Below, in pieces: positions 1 through 7,356 of a stretch of DNA of 64,000 nt. The first letter of the stretch is position 1. Every line of letters starts with the position of its first letter. The notes under the pieces are model-generated. The model was not told the origin of the DNA. It worked only from the letters and a program-made list of their open reading frames with translations, and searched no databases. Origin of the DNA: Colwellia sp. BRX10-3 (GTDB taxonomy: Bacteria > Pseudomonadota > Gammaproteobacteria > Enterobacterales > Alteromonadaceae); NCBI RefSeq assembly GCF_014077505.1, contig NZ_JACGWA010000007.1:123099-187098 (forward strand). The letters run 5' to 3'. Position numbers and translations under genes: made by a program.

Positions 1-652
1 TTACTTCTATTTGAATTAGTTTTCTAGCATCATCTAAGTTATTTACCAACTTTTTGAACTCTTCCCCCATTTTATCATCTAGCTCAGGAGTCAAATGTTC
101 TTTGAAATAATATTCAATAAACTCAATAATACTTCCTAATTCTTTACCTTGATAAAAAACTGGGGTGGTGTTATCAATTTGGTTGAATGGGGTAGCAGAG
201 TCAGCTATATATATTGATATTCCATGCAGTTGGTATGATTCATGGCTGATTAATGCAATTCCAGGTTGGATTTTGTATCTATCCCAGTCTTTATTTTGAG
301 CCTCAACTAAATCTAAAGTTTCTATTCCATGTTTGTTAGCTAATTTTATAGCAGGTTTATAAAAACCTTTATGAGAAATGGCAATAACTTTGTTAGCTTT
401 AAGTGATTTAGCTTTTGTAATTAGTTGCTCAATCCATTCCGTTGATTGCTTTCGAGAGTGATTTCTACATTCAATCATAAACATCAATTTCTGATTGATA
501 ATTGTTGTTTCAATACAAATATCTACTTCCCTCACAGAACCAGAGTCTTCATCAAGTATCATCTTTGATTCAGTTAGTGATGCTCCGTTAGGGAGAAGAA
601 TTTCATGAATTCTTAAAATTAACTTTTGGAAGTCATTTGTTCTTTGAGGCAA
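1..652 (-). CDS. Mrr/PD-(D/E)XK nuclease-like protein, N-terminal part (runs off left edge)
   Basis: I translated this open frame by hand; it starts at TTG (652-650) six bases after an AAGGA ribosome site and stays open to position 1, giving 217 codons without a stop. Residues about 25-75 carry the pattern REVDI followed by FMIECRNHSRKQS and WIEQL, then a segment KANKVIAISHKGF. This order (Asp, then Glu-Cys-Arg, then a Rossmann-like AIS.KGF strand) is what I know from stand-alone Mrr-type restriction-endonuclease-like proteins, where ECR/ECK is the E-x-K part of the nuclease site. No methylase or partner gene is visible, but the left side is cut. A role in DNA restriction or defence is inference. 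The C-terminus is missing only because the window ends. Confidence 0.65.
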   Translation of the reverse strand, partial: MPQRTNDFQKLILRIHEILLPNGASLTESKMILDEDSGSVREVDICIETTIINQKLMFMIECRNHSRKQSTEWIEQLITKAKSLKANKVIAISHKGFYKPAIKLANKHGIETLDLVEAQNKDWDRYKIQPGIALISHESYQLHGISIYIADSATPFNQIDNTTPVFYQGKELGSIIEFIEYYFKEHLTPELDDKMGEEFKKLVNNLDDARKLIQIEV

Positions 653-734
653 AGTATATCCTTATTTATTTGATTGATATAATCATAAGCTGTCAGATCT
701 AAAAGTAAAACAGAAATTTCACAAACTACTTATA

Positions 735-798
735 GCGGTGGCGACGACACCCAAAGAGGGTTAAACGCTGAACCCTCTATGGACTCACCCGTCGCTAC
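735..798. repeat. Nested inverted repeat (REP-like hairpin)
   Basis: An outer stem pairs GTGGCGACG (739-747) with CGTCGCTAC (790-798, one mismatch), and an inner stem pairs GAGGGTT (756-762) with AACCCTC (771-777). The left edge GCGGTGGCGAC (735-745) recurs in inverted orientation at 1266-1276, so 735-1276 is framed by an 11-base perfect inverted repeat that extends imperfectly for about 16 bases. Confidence 0.55.
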
Positions 799-1094
799 TG
801 TATTAAACGTGTTTCCTCTATGCTGTCCAATATTCTTCGACATACCAGCGCTGAACGTGCATCCATGTACTACATCGCTATCACTGGCATTCATGCCAGT
901 AATACGTGAATATTGGTCATCATTACGGCGTTTAATGAAGCAGACTTAGTGTTTGTTTCTGCGTTAGTAATTATTCTCAGTGATTTAGCTTTAACAGCTG
1001 TTACAGCGATCTCTAAATCCCATCACAGCAATGGAAACTTAATTTAGATAAGTGCGATGTTTATCGAAGCCATGGCTGTTCCTAGGCATCCATG

Positions 1095-1150
1095 CCTTCA
1101 CGGCATTAGTGCGTCCATGCACGTCGATGGCGTAGACTGCCGTGTGAAGG
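1095..1150. repeat. Large imperfect hairpin
   Basis: CCTTCACGGCA (1095-1105) pairs with TGCCGTGTGAAGG (1138-1150) apart from a two-base bulge. A smaller GTGC...GCAC stem sits inside, near 1109-1122. It has no T-run, so it is not an obvious terminator; it looks like a REP-type palindrome. Confidence 0.5.
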
Positions 1151-1202
1151 GACGATTTTCGGCAGGAATAAACTTCTCACCTAAATTAAGTTGGTGTGTT
1201 TT

Positions 1203-1284
1203 ACTGTGCAGGGCACAGTGGGGGATGCAAGGGGGGAGATCTGTGTCTATTTCCCCCTTGCGTGTAGTCGCCACCGCGACGCCA
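1203..1284. repeat. Palindromic intergenic element, copy A
   Basis: The element contains a perfect stem ACTGTGC/GCACAGT (1203-1209, 1213-1219), a second perfect stem GCAAGGGGG/CCCCCTTGC (1227-1235, 1253-1261), the block GAGATCTGTGTCT (1236-1248) and GCGACGCCA (1276-1284). The blocks GGGCACAGTG, GA-R-ATCTGTGTCT and GCGACGCCA occur in the same order in copy B at 1829-1926. Confidence 0.55.
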
Positions 1285-1481
1285 TGCAGAAAATTAAAAC
1301 TCCAATCCGTTAAGTTTTCAATATTAGACGGTCACTCACTCTAAATTGACAGGTTTGGAGTTTGTTTACTGGTTTGGCGTGGGGATGCCGACTACAACTA
1401 TTAAATATATTTTGTTTTCTATTCATTTAAAACATTGCCGTTTATAATGCCGTCATTAATTTTATAGCTTTGAAGAGTAAT

Positions 1482-1805
1482 ATGAACTTCCCAAAAAATG
1501 AAACAGGTAAAGTACTGTTTGAAATGCAAAAAGCAGGTGTCGATTTAACCGTGAAGCATACTGTTGTTTTTTTCCACTTATTTGAAACACAAGAGCAAGC
1601 GCAGGCTATGGCAGATCATCTTGCTGAAGTATCACCTGATATTATTTGTGATGTTCATATTGATGAAAATCCAAAAGTGTGGGCATTAGATTGTTCAATA
1701 ACAGTACTCCCGCTTTATGATGCCATTATTGTGCTAGAAGCTCGTTTTGAAAAAATAGTAACTCAGTTTAAAGGTCATACTGACGGTTGGGGAATTGAAG
1801 CTTAA
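1482..1805 (+). CDS. RraB-like protein (regulator of RNase E family)
   Basis: The 107-residue acidic protein matches the RraB fold family (PF06877) in size, in the alternating helix and strand pattern and in the closing DGWGIEA, which corresponds to the DGWGTYFE near the end of E. coli RraB. RraB binds the RNase E C-terminal scaffold and inhibits mRNA cleavage; that this copy does so is inference, because it is shorter and diverged. I chose ATG 1482 over the upstream TTG 1470 because AAGAG at 1473-1477 is a fair ribosome site for it. It stands alone between two copies of a palindromic element, so it may have been moved or may simply sit in a repeat-prone locus. Confidence 0.6.
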   Translation: MNFPKNETGKVLFEMQKAGVDLTVKHTVVFFHLFETQEQAQAMADHLAEVSPDIICDVHIDENPKVWALDCSITVLPLYDAIIVLEARFEKIVTQFKGHTDGWGIEA

Positions 1806-1828
1806 ATTTTTAATGTTGTAGCTGAGTA

Positions 1829-1926
1829 GGGCACAGTGCCAGCTGAAAGGGCGAAATCTGTGTCTTTACTTTAAGATAAATGGCGTTGCTCTAATTCCGG
1901 TATCTATGCAATAGAGCGCGACGCCA
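1829..1926. repeat. Palindromic intergenic element, copy B
   Basis: Shared blocks are GGGCACAGTG (1829-1838), GAAATCTGTGTCT (1853-1865) and GCGACGCCA (1918-1926), in the same order as in copy A. GGCAC-A-GTGCC forms a tight hairpin, and TGGCGT-T-GCTCTA (1881-1893) pairs with TAGAGC-GCG-ACGCCA (1912-1926). The middle differs from copy A, so stems are kept while loops and lengths vary, as in REP/MITE-type elements. Confidence 0.55.
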
Positions 1927-1954
1927 CTAAGTTATTTATAGTTGAACGATTATA

Positions 1955-2545
1955 TTAAAAACCCCGAAAGAATATTCTTTTCAAGCTATATTTATTTAAC
2001 ATCTTCTCCATCAACTCAACATCTGAAATACGGTCATCGAGTGCTGCTATTTGTAGCTCATGTTGTACTAACGTGTGGTCTTGTGATTTATCTAATCCAC
2101 CACTGGCGATAAAGCTTCTGATAAATGCTAATTCGCCTTTGTCGAGCCAAATTCCACAATGCAGGCATGAGTCAATTAAAACGCCTGAAATTGATTTAAA
2201 ATTTCGACGAGACATCATTTTCTGACAGTTTGCGCAAGGCAGGTAGTTTTCAGCTGAGGGAAGTCCTGGTCTTAAATACAGTGGGTTACTTTCATCGTCA
2301 CGATATACATCAAACTCAGACGTTAACACTGAAAACTCATCAGGTTGTAGCCATATACCTTCGCACTGATTGCATTTATCTAGTTCATGATTTCGATACA
2401 AGTATTCATCTAACGGAACTAAACAGCGAGGGCACTCTTTTGATTGAGATTTTTCTACCGTATTCATACCGCCATTACACATAGGACAATGGCGGACAAT
2501 TGATTTTACGATATGTTGACAAGATGAACATTGAGACTCTGGCAT
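1955..2545 (-). CDS. TFIIB-type zinc-ribbon domain protein
   Basis: The 196-residue protein is built from cysteine pairs: CSSC and CPMC at the N-terminus, then CPRC...CNQCEGIWL (about 38-66) and CANC...CLHCGIWLDKGEL (about 102-140). The C-x-x-C-x-G-x-W-L-D/P-x-x-E pattern is the hallmark of the zf-TFIIB family (PF13453), here in two copies; the function of these bacterial proteins is not known. The ATG follows AAGGAAC at good spacing. The C-terminal 50 residues are helical and charged with no motif I recognise. A cytosolic zinc-binding protein is well supported; nothing in the neighbourhood suggests a partner. Confidence 0.75.
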   Translation of the reverse strand: MPESQCSSCQHIVKSIVRHCPMCNGGMNTVEKSQSKECPRCLVPLDEYLYRNHELDKCNQCEGIWLQPDEFSVLTSEFDVYRDDESNPLYLRPGLPSAENYLPCANCQKMMSRRNFKSISGVLIDSCLHCGIWLDKGELAFIRSFIASGGLDKSQDHTLVQHELQIAALDDRISDVELMEKMLNKYSLKRIFFRGF

Positions 2546-2778
2546 AAAGTTCCTTGTTTAGTGCAAAAGTGTTTTTATATGGTTATGTATATCATAAATT
2601 AAAATGTTTTTATATTTTGTCGTGTGGAACGCTGCGAGAGATAGTAAGTAGGGCTTGGTGCTTAATTCACACTTCTTTATTATTGACGCAGCGATGCTTT
2701 TTACATTCATTGGTGTTGCTAACAAAAGTGCTGATTAAGATAATAAAAGTGTATTTTGCTTTTGGATAAGCAAATAAT

Positions 2779-2832
2779 AAAAAATGCCCCAAGAAGGTAA
2801 AGCCAGACAGCTTTTCTTATAGGAGCATTTTT
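2779..2832 (-). terminator. Rho-independent terminator for the DHH gene
   Basis: AAAAATGCCCC at the left pairs with GGAGCATTTTT at the right, with further pairing of AAGAAGG/AAAGC with GCTTTT/CTT inside. Read on the minus strand the hairpin ends in GGGGCATTTTTT, just after the stop of the gene at 2859. The rest of the 313-base gap 2546-2858 shows nothing else. Confidence 0.65.
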
Positions 2833-2858
2833 AAGGTGACAAATGTAATTACAAATGA

Positions 2859-3791
2859 TTAACCGTCAGCATTAATCGTGGCAATAAGTTCTGCAAGGCA
2901 AGCTTCATTTTGCTCATGGGGTACTTGACAAGTTCCTGCCGCACTATGGCCACCACCGTTGTATTTCAACATTAATTCGCCTACATTTGTTTTTGAACTG
3001 CGATCAAAAATAGATTTGCCGGTCGCAAAAACTGTGTTCTGTTTTTTAAGTCCCCACATAATATGAATTGATATATTACACTGTGGAAATAAAGCATAAA
3101 TAACAAAACGGTTGCCTGAATAAATAACGTCTTCTTCTCTTAAATCCAGCACAACTAGGTTACCTTGAACGGTGGCACAACGCTTTATTTGCGCTTTAAA
3201 TTTTTCTTCGTGTTCAAAGTAAAGATCGGTTCTTTCTTTTACATCAGGTAGCGCTAATAATTCATCAATGTTGTGATCTTTACCAAACTCGATTAGATCC
3301 ATCATTAGCTCATAGTTAGATATCCTAAAATCTCTAAAACGCCCTAAACCCGTACGCGAGTCCATAATGAAATTAAGTAACTCCCAGCGCTTAGCATGTA
3401 GAACTTCTTCCATATTAAATTGTGCAGAGTCACCTTTATCTACCGCTGCCATCATATCTGCCCAGCTTGCAGGAAAAGTTTCAGCACCGCCGTAGTAATC
3501 ATAAACAACACGCGCCGCTGAAGGCGCATCAGGGTCGATTACATGATTGTCACACTTTTCATTTCGTAGCGTTTCACTGTGATGGTGATCAAAAGCGAGA
3601 TGAACGCCGTCAACAAAAGGTAAGTTAGTCGAAATGTCATCTGGCCCAACGGCAATAATTCCGTCCTGCATATCTTTGGGGTGAACAAAGAGAATATCGT
3701 GAACCAAATTAATATGTTTGAGTAAAATGGCGCAAACTAAGCCATCAAAATCACTACGAGTAACCAAACGGTACTGTTTACTATCTGACAT
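2859..3791 (-). CDS. DHH-family phosphoesterase (exopolyphosphatase-like)
   Basis: The 310-residue protein has the DHH family elements: TRSDFDG near the start, the metal-binding FDHHHSET at about residue 67, and the C-terminal DHHA1 glycine motif GGGHSAAGTC (about 279-288). Family members cleave phosphate esters of nucleotides or polyphosphate with Mn2+/Mg2+; the exact substrate cannot be told from sequence. A GGAGA ribosome site precedes the ATG. It is transcribed away from a small gene that has a Pho-box-like array upstream, which would fit a role in phosphate metabolism, but that link is inference. A terminator follows at 2779-2832. Confidence 0.75.
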   Translation of the reverse strand: MSDSKQYRLVTRSDFDGLVCAILLKHINLVHDILFVHPKDMQDGIIAVGPDDISTNLPFVDGVHLAFDHHHSETLRNEKCDNHVIDPDAPSAARVVYDYYGGAETFPASWADMMAAVDKGDSAQFNMEEVLHAKRWELLNFIMDSRTGLGRFRDFRISNYELMMDLIEFGKDHNIDELLALPDVKERTDLYFEHEEKFKAQIKRCATVQGNLVVLDLREEDVIYSGNRFVIYALFPQCNISIHIMWGLKKQNTVFATGKSIFDRSSKTNVGELMLKYNGGGHSAAGTCQVPHEQNEACLAELIATINADG

Positions 3792-4100
3792 TTACTATCT
3801 CCATTAGCTTTAATTTTTTATTATTTAACATCACATGGTTTATTTAAGCATATTTACAATAGAATAATTAGGGCATAAAGAATTTAAGTTTAAATAATGT
3901 GTTTTTAGTTTTGTCCCATTCTGAAATTTTGGGTATTAAGGTTATGCGAAATAGATTTACGTACAAGCTATATTCTAAATATAACAATTCATTTCATTCT
4001 TTAAGTGTTACTTCACTACTAGCCTTGTAGTAACTTGACTTGCAAGCGATAGAACAGGACATAAAACATTCATCATACTAATCTGGTCTGGTTATTCAAA

Positions 4101-4129
4101 TTGTCATCTTTCTTTCAAATAACTGTCAT
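4101..4129 (+). promoter_or_regulatory. Pho-box-like direct repeats
   Basis: Three 7-base repeats are spaced exactly 11 bases apart: TTGTCAT (4101-4107), CTTTCAA (4112-4118), CTGTCAT (4123-4129). The E. coli Pho box is two CTGTCAT-type 7-mers separated by four AT-rich bases, which is the geometry here. The array ends 45 bases before the small gene at 4175; a recognisable -10 element is weak (TAATTT at 4140). The rest of the 383-base gap 3792-4174 shows only AT-rich sequence. Confidence 0.5.
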
Positions 4130-4174
4130 ATAAATTGATTAATTTAAAGGTAATTAACAATAGGAGTATTTGTA

Positions 4175-4351
4175 ATGCAAACTAAAGAATGGCAAGAAAA
4201 AGACCTTAATGATATCGATGATTATTTTGATTATCAGCAGATTAAAAACAAACAACAGGCAAAGCGTAAATGGCGAGAAATAGAAGCGCTGAAAGAACAA
4301 AAAAGAATGCAACGGGAAATAGCGTCTTATGACAGCTATGCAATGCCATAA
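4175..4351 (+). CDS. Small DUF3545-like protein (58 aa)
   Basis: I found this short frame by reading the gap between the DHH gene and gsk. It opens with ATG eight bases after AGGAG and codes for 58 residues. An acidic stretch (DLNDIDDYFDY) is followed by a basic helix with KRKWREIEALKEQKRMQREIA. The K-R-K-W-R-E-I-E-A-x-K-(E/D)-x-(K/R)-R pattern is, from memory, that of DUF3545 (PF12065), about 60 residues long and found in Vibrio, Shewanella and relatives; its function is unknown. The Pho-box-like repeats upstream suggest phosphate control, which is inference. Confidence 0.65.
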   Translation: MQTKEWQEKDLNDIDDYFDYQQIKNKQQAKRKWREIEALKEQKRMQREIASYDSYAMP

Positions 4352-4576
4352 TATTGAAATGCATTAATACCAAACCGTATTAAGTAGAGCGCTAATCATT
4401 GACGCTTTGTAGTTGTTACTTGCGCTCTAAAACTTAATTTATACAAATACTGATATCCAAACAGTGATTAAGCCAAACTTATCTTCATTTCTTGGTGATT
4501 TCAGGTGATGTGCTCTGGTCAAACCAAATAGCATTACGCTATAATTCGTTTTTTGCTATTAACCGTGTATCGCTTC

Positions 4577-5881
4577 ATGAAGTTTCCTGGACGCCGTCAA
4601 CATAGACATTATTTCCCTGTAGATAATAAACACCCGTTAACAAACCAAGTAAACCCTAGCTCCAATGCCACGCAAAATTATATTGTTGGTATAGATCAGG
4701 TTTTGGTCGATATTGAAGCTAAAGTTGATCAAGCGTTTTTAGATGAATTTAATCTACATCGTGGTATGTCGCAAGTTATCTCAGATGAAGTAACACAGCG
4801 CCTTTATCAGCGCCTGAAAAATGAATCTCTCATTAACTATGAATTTGCCGGTGGCACTATTGGCAATACTATGCATAATTACTCGGTATTAGCGGATGAC
4901 CGTTCAGTGCTGCTTGGTGTTATGTCTAAAGACATTCATGTTGGCGACTACGCGTATCGATTCATTAGTAATACTTCATCACGTGTTGATCTTAACTATT
5001 TACAACCCGTTGATGGCCCCATTGGTCGTTGTTTTACATTAATTGACGATACTGGCGAGCGCACCTTTGGTATTAATGCGGGGTTAATTAATCGTCTGCA
5101 TCCAGATTCTATTGATGAGTCATTAATCGCTGGTGCATCAGCACTGGTGATTAGCTCTTATTTAATGCGTACCCAACCCGGCGACACAATGACCGAAGCT
5201 GCAGTTAAAGCGGTTAAATGCGCGAATGCTGCGGGTGTTCCGGTTGTATTAACCTTAGGCACTAAGTTCTTGATAGAAGAAGAGCCTGAGTTTTGGCGTG
5301 ATTTCGTGCAAAAGTATGTCAACATACTGACCATGAACGAAGAAGAGGCGTTAGCTATTACCGATATCGAAGACCCGCTTCTTGCTGCGAACAAATGCCT
5401 TGATTGGGTTGATATGGTGATATGTACCGCAGGTAAAGATGGCTTATACATGGCCGGTTATGTGGATGAAGCGTTTAAGCGAGAAAGTGAATATCCGTTA
5501 TTATCTGGCGAAATTCACGAGTTTAATCGTTATGAGTATTCTCGCCCTATGTTCTTAAAAGATTGCTATAAGCCAATGCGAATTTATACCCATTCTGCGC
5601 CATATATGGGTGGGCCTGAAAGTATTAAGAATACCAATGGTGCTGGCGACGCTGCGCTTGCCGCAATATTGCATGATTTAAGTGCTAATGTTTATCATAA
5701 AAATACCGTGGCTAATTCTAGTAAACATCAGCAACCAGCCTTAACGTATTCGTCGTTATCGCAAATGAGTAAATATGCTAATAGGGCAAGTTATGAGGTG
5801 CTAGTTCAGCATTCTCCGCGTTTGTCTCGTGGTTTACCCGAACGCGAAGACAGTTTAGACCAAGCTTATTGGGCACAGTAG
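4577..5881 (+). CDS. gsk: Inosine/guanosine kinase
   Basis: This PfkB-family sugar-type kinase phosphorylates inosine and guanosine to IMP and GMP with ATP in purine salvage. From ATG 4577 it is 434 residues, the same as E. coli Gsk, and very similar along its whole length: start MKFPGRR, FAGGTIGNTMHNYSVLADDR, NTSSR.DLNYLQ, the catalytic NTNGAGDAA near residue 352, and the end RGLPEREDSL. An in-frame TTG at 4553 would add eight residues with no homology, so I reject it. No strong ribosome site is visible. It stands alone, about 225 bases after the small DUF3545 gene. Confidence 0.95.
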   Translation: MKFPGRRQHRHYFPVDNKHPLTNQVNPSSNATQNYIVGIDQVLVDIEAKVDQAFLDEFNLHRGMSQVISDEVTQRLYQRLKNESLINYEFAGGTIGNTMHNYSVLADDRSVLLGVMSKDIHVGDYAYRFISNTSSRVDLNYLQPVDGPIGRCFTLIDDTGERTFGINAGLINRLHPDSIDESLIAGASALVISSYLMRTQPGDTMTEAAVKAVKCANAAGVPVVLTLGTKFLIEEEPEFWRDFVQKYVNILTMNEEEALAITDIEDPLLAANKCLDWVDMVICTAGKDGLYMAGYVDEAFKRESEYPLLSGEIHEFNRYEYSRPMFLKDCYKPMRIYTHSAPYMGGPESIKNTNGAGDAALAAILHDLSANVYHKNTVANSSKHQQPALTYSSLSQMSKYANRASYEVLVQHSPRLSRGLPEREDSLDQAYWAQ

Positions 5882-6041
5882 TTCATTTGCTAGCTTTTAT
5901 AAAAGTTAGCTGAGTTTATCGGCAGTTATTGTGATGACTATTTAATTAGTTGAATTAAGACTACAATGGCTGCGCTTTTTTCGATGATAAAAATATACCG
6001 TTTTTTCAACTAATTTTTTACTGAGAATATTAACCTTTTGC

Positions 6042-6932
6042 ATGACTACTCTAACGACCCATAAATCATCACAACGCCGCTTACTTATTGCACTTGCCAT
6101 TACCAGTGTGTTTATGTTGCTGCAGCTTTTTGGAGCCTTTTACGCAAATTCATTAGCTGTATATGCTGATGCAGGGCACTTGTTTGTGCATAATAGTTCG
6201 CTATTTATTGCCTTAATTGCCTCTACGTTAGCGATAAAGTTTGGTCAAACTTTTAGTGATGGGTATCGTCGTTTAGAGCTTTCTGGTGGTTTGATCAATG
6301 GTACTTTATATTTACTGATCAGTTGTTGGATACTACTGCAAGGTGCTGAAAGGTTATTTGGACACGAACATCATGATGAACATGAAATAAATACCTTTGT
6401 GATGTCAGCAGTTGCTTCTCTAGGTTTCTTATTTCATGGCGCGTCAGCTTATGTTTTATATAAAGGCCGTAAAGATAGTGTTAATGTTTATGCGGTGTTT
6501 TTACATACATTCTTCGACTTGTTATCTACCATAGTCACTTTCGTTACAAGTATTATCATTCATGCTACAGGCTGGACTGTTGTCGATTCTTTGTCGAGTA
6601 TACTCATCTCTGTATTTGTACTTTTTACCGGCTCTAAGCTAATTTATAAGTGTATTAAAGGACTGTTTTTCAATGGTGTTAGGTTACCTGCACTGAAGAA
6701 AATTGAAGCTGCCTTGCAGAGTCTTGAACACATAGATAATGTGCATAATTTAATTGTTAAAAGTGACAACGGTCAAGTAGTGGTTGGTGCTCATATTGTA
6801 CTCAAACATCAATGTACATTAGAAAAACACGATGAAGTTTGTCGTTTTCAGGTTGAACGAGTTTTAAAAGAACAATTTGCTATTACTATCAGTGTTTTGC
6901 AAATTGAAACTAACGGTTGCCAGCATAGTTAA
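6042..6932 (+). CDS. Cation diffusion facilitator (CzcD/ZitB-type) metal exporter
   Basis: Six predicted membrane segments and a C-terminal cytosolic domain in 296 residues fit the CDF family, which exports Zn2+ and related ions against protons across the inner membrane. Helix 2 holds D43-A-G-H46-L-F-V-H50 and helix 5 holds H155-T-F-F-D159; a histidine-rich loop GHEHHDEHE lies at about 107-115. In ZitB the helix-2 motif is H-x-x-x-D, so the usual Asp is His here, leaving three His and one Asp at the transport site. That could alter metal selectivity. The ribosome site is weak; a terminator-like hairpin lies about 110 bases downstream. Confidence 0.85.
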   Translation: MTTLTTHKSSQRRLLIALAITSVFMLLQLFGAFYANSLAVYADAGHLFVHNSSLFIALIASTLAIKFGQTFSDGYRRLELSGGLINGTLYLLISCWILLQGAERLFGHEHHDEHEINTFVMSAVASLGFLFHGASAYVLYKGRKDSVNVYAVFLHTFFDLLSTIVTFVTSIIIHATGWTVVDSLSSILISVFVLFTGSKLIYKCIKGLFFNGVRLPALKKIEAALQSLEHIDNVHNLIVKSDNGQVVVGAHIVLKHQCTLEKHDEVCRFQVERVLKEQFAITISVLQIETNGCQHS

Positions 6933-7043
6933 TATCATCTTTATTCATTAGATAAGCTAACATTAGTGCGTAATATTTGTGCTATAGGTTTGCAAGCATG
7001 ATTAAGTATCAGTAATATTGAAATGCTAAAATCATAAATAACA

Positions 7044-7065
7044 CCTCATGTTATTGAGGTTTTTT
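7044..7065 (+). terminator. Rho-independent terminator
   Basis: CCTCA (7044-7048), a six-base loop and TGAGG (7055-7059) followed by six T. It probably ends the CDF transporter transcript. The rest of the 424-base gap 6933-7356 is AT-rich and shows nothing I can name. Confidence 0.55.
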
Positions 7066-7356
7066 CAATTGGATTTAAGACAGTAAAACACCACTAACCT
7101 CATAAAAATAAACAATTTTAACTTTACTAAACTTGTGAGAGTATTTTTTTTCTTAATTATTCAAGCTTAAAGCCTGCTAACCGTCCATCTAGATAAAACG
7201 TTATTTGCAAAACCATCAGTAAGTACCTTACCCCTTTCATTATCAATTTCTTTTACTTGTTGTTACTAGTTTGTTAACGTCAGGTTATGAAGATAAAATA
7301 TAACTAATAAGCTTCTGATTTTAATAACTTAATATAAAGTTTAATTCGAGGGAATT

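Larger units (their letters stand above)
653..1481. other. Non-coding, hairpin-rich stretch
   Basis: No credible gene lies in these roughly 830 bases. The only longer open frame (1057-1344) runs straight through palindromes, has a biased Cys/Arg/Ser-rich product and no convincing ribosome site. The stretch holds several strong inverted repeats (735-798, 1095-1150, 1203-1219, 1227-1261) and one copy of a palindromic element found again at 1829-1926. It looks like accumulated repeat elements between the nuclease-like gene and the RraB-like gene. Confidence 0.6.

Noticed and set aside
750..775. GTTAAAC looked like an integron attC core
   Set aside because: No matching RYYYAAC partner at the expected distance and no integrase or cassette; it belongs to a simple hairpin.
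1057..1344. 95-residue open frame in the repeat-rich gap
   Set aside because: It runs through three palindromes, has no ribosome site and an odd composition; the DNA is better explained as repeats.
2554..2769. 71-codon frame between the zinc-ribbon gene and the DHH gene
   Set aside because: No ribosome site, atypical product rich in Cys, Leu and Tyr, overlaps no known family.
4553..4576. Longer N-terminus for gsk from TTG 4553
   Set aside because: E. coli Gsk begins at MKFPGRR-type sequence, which is the ATG at 4577.
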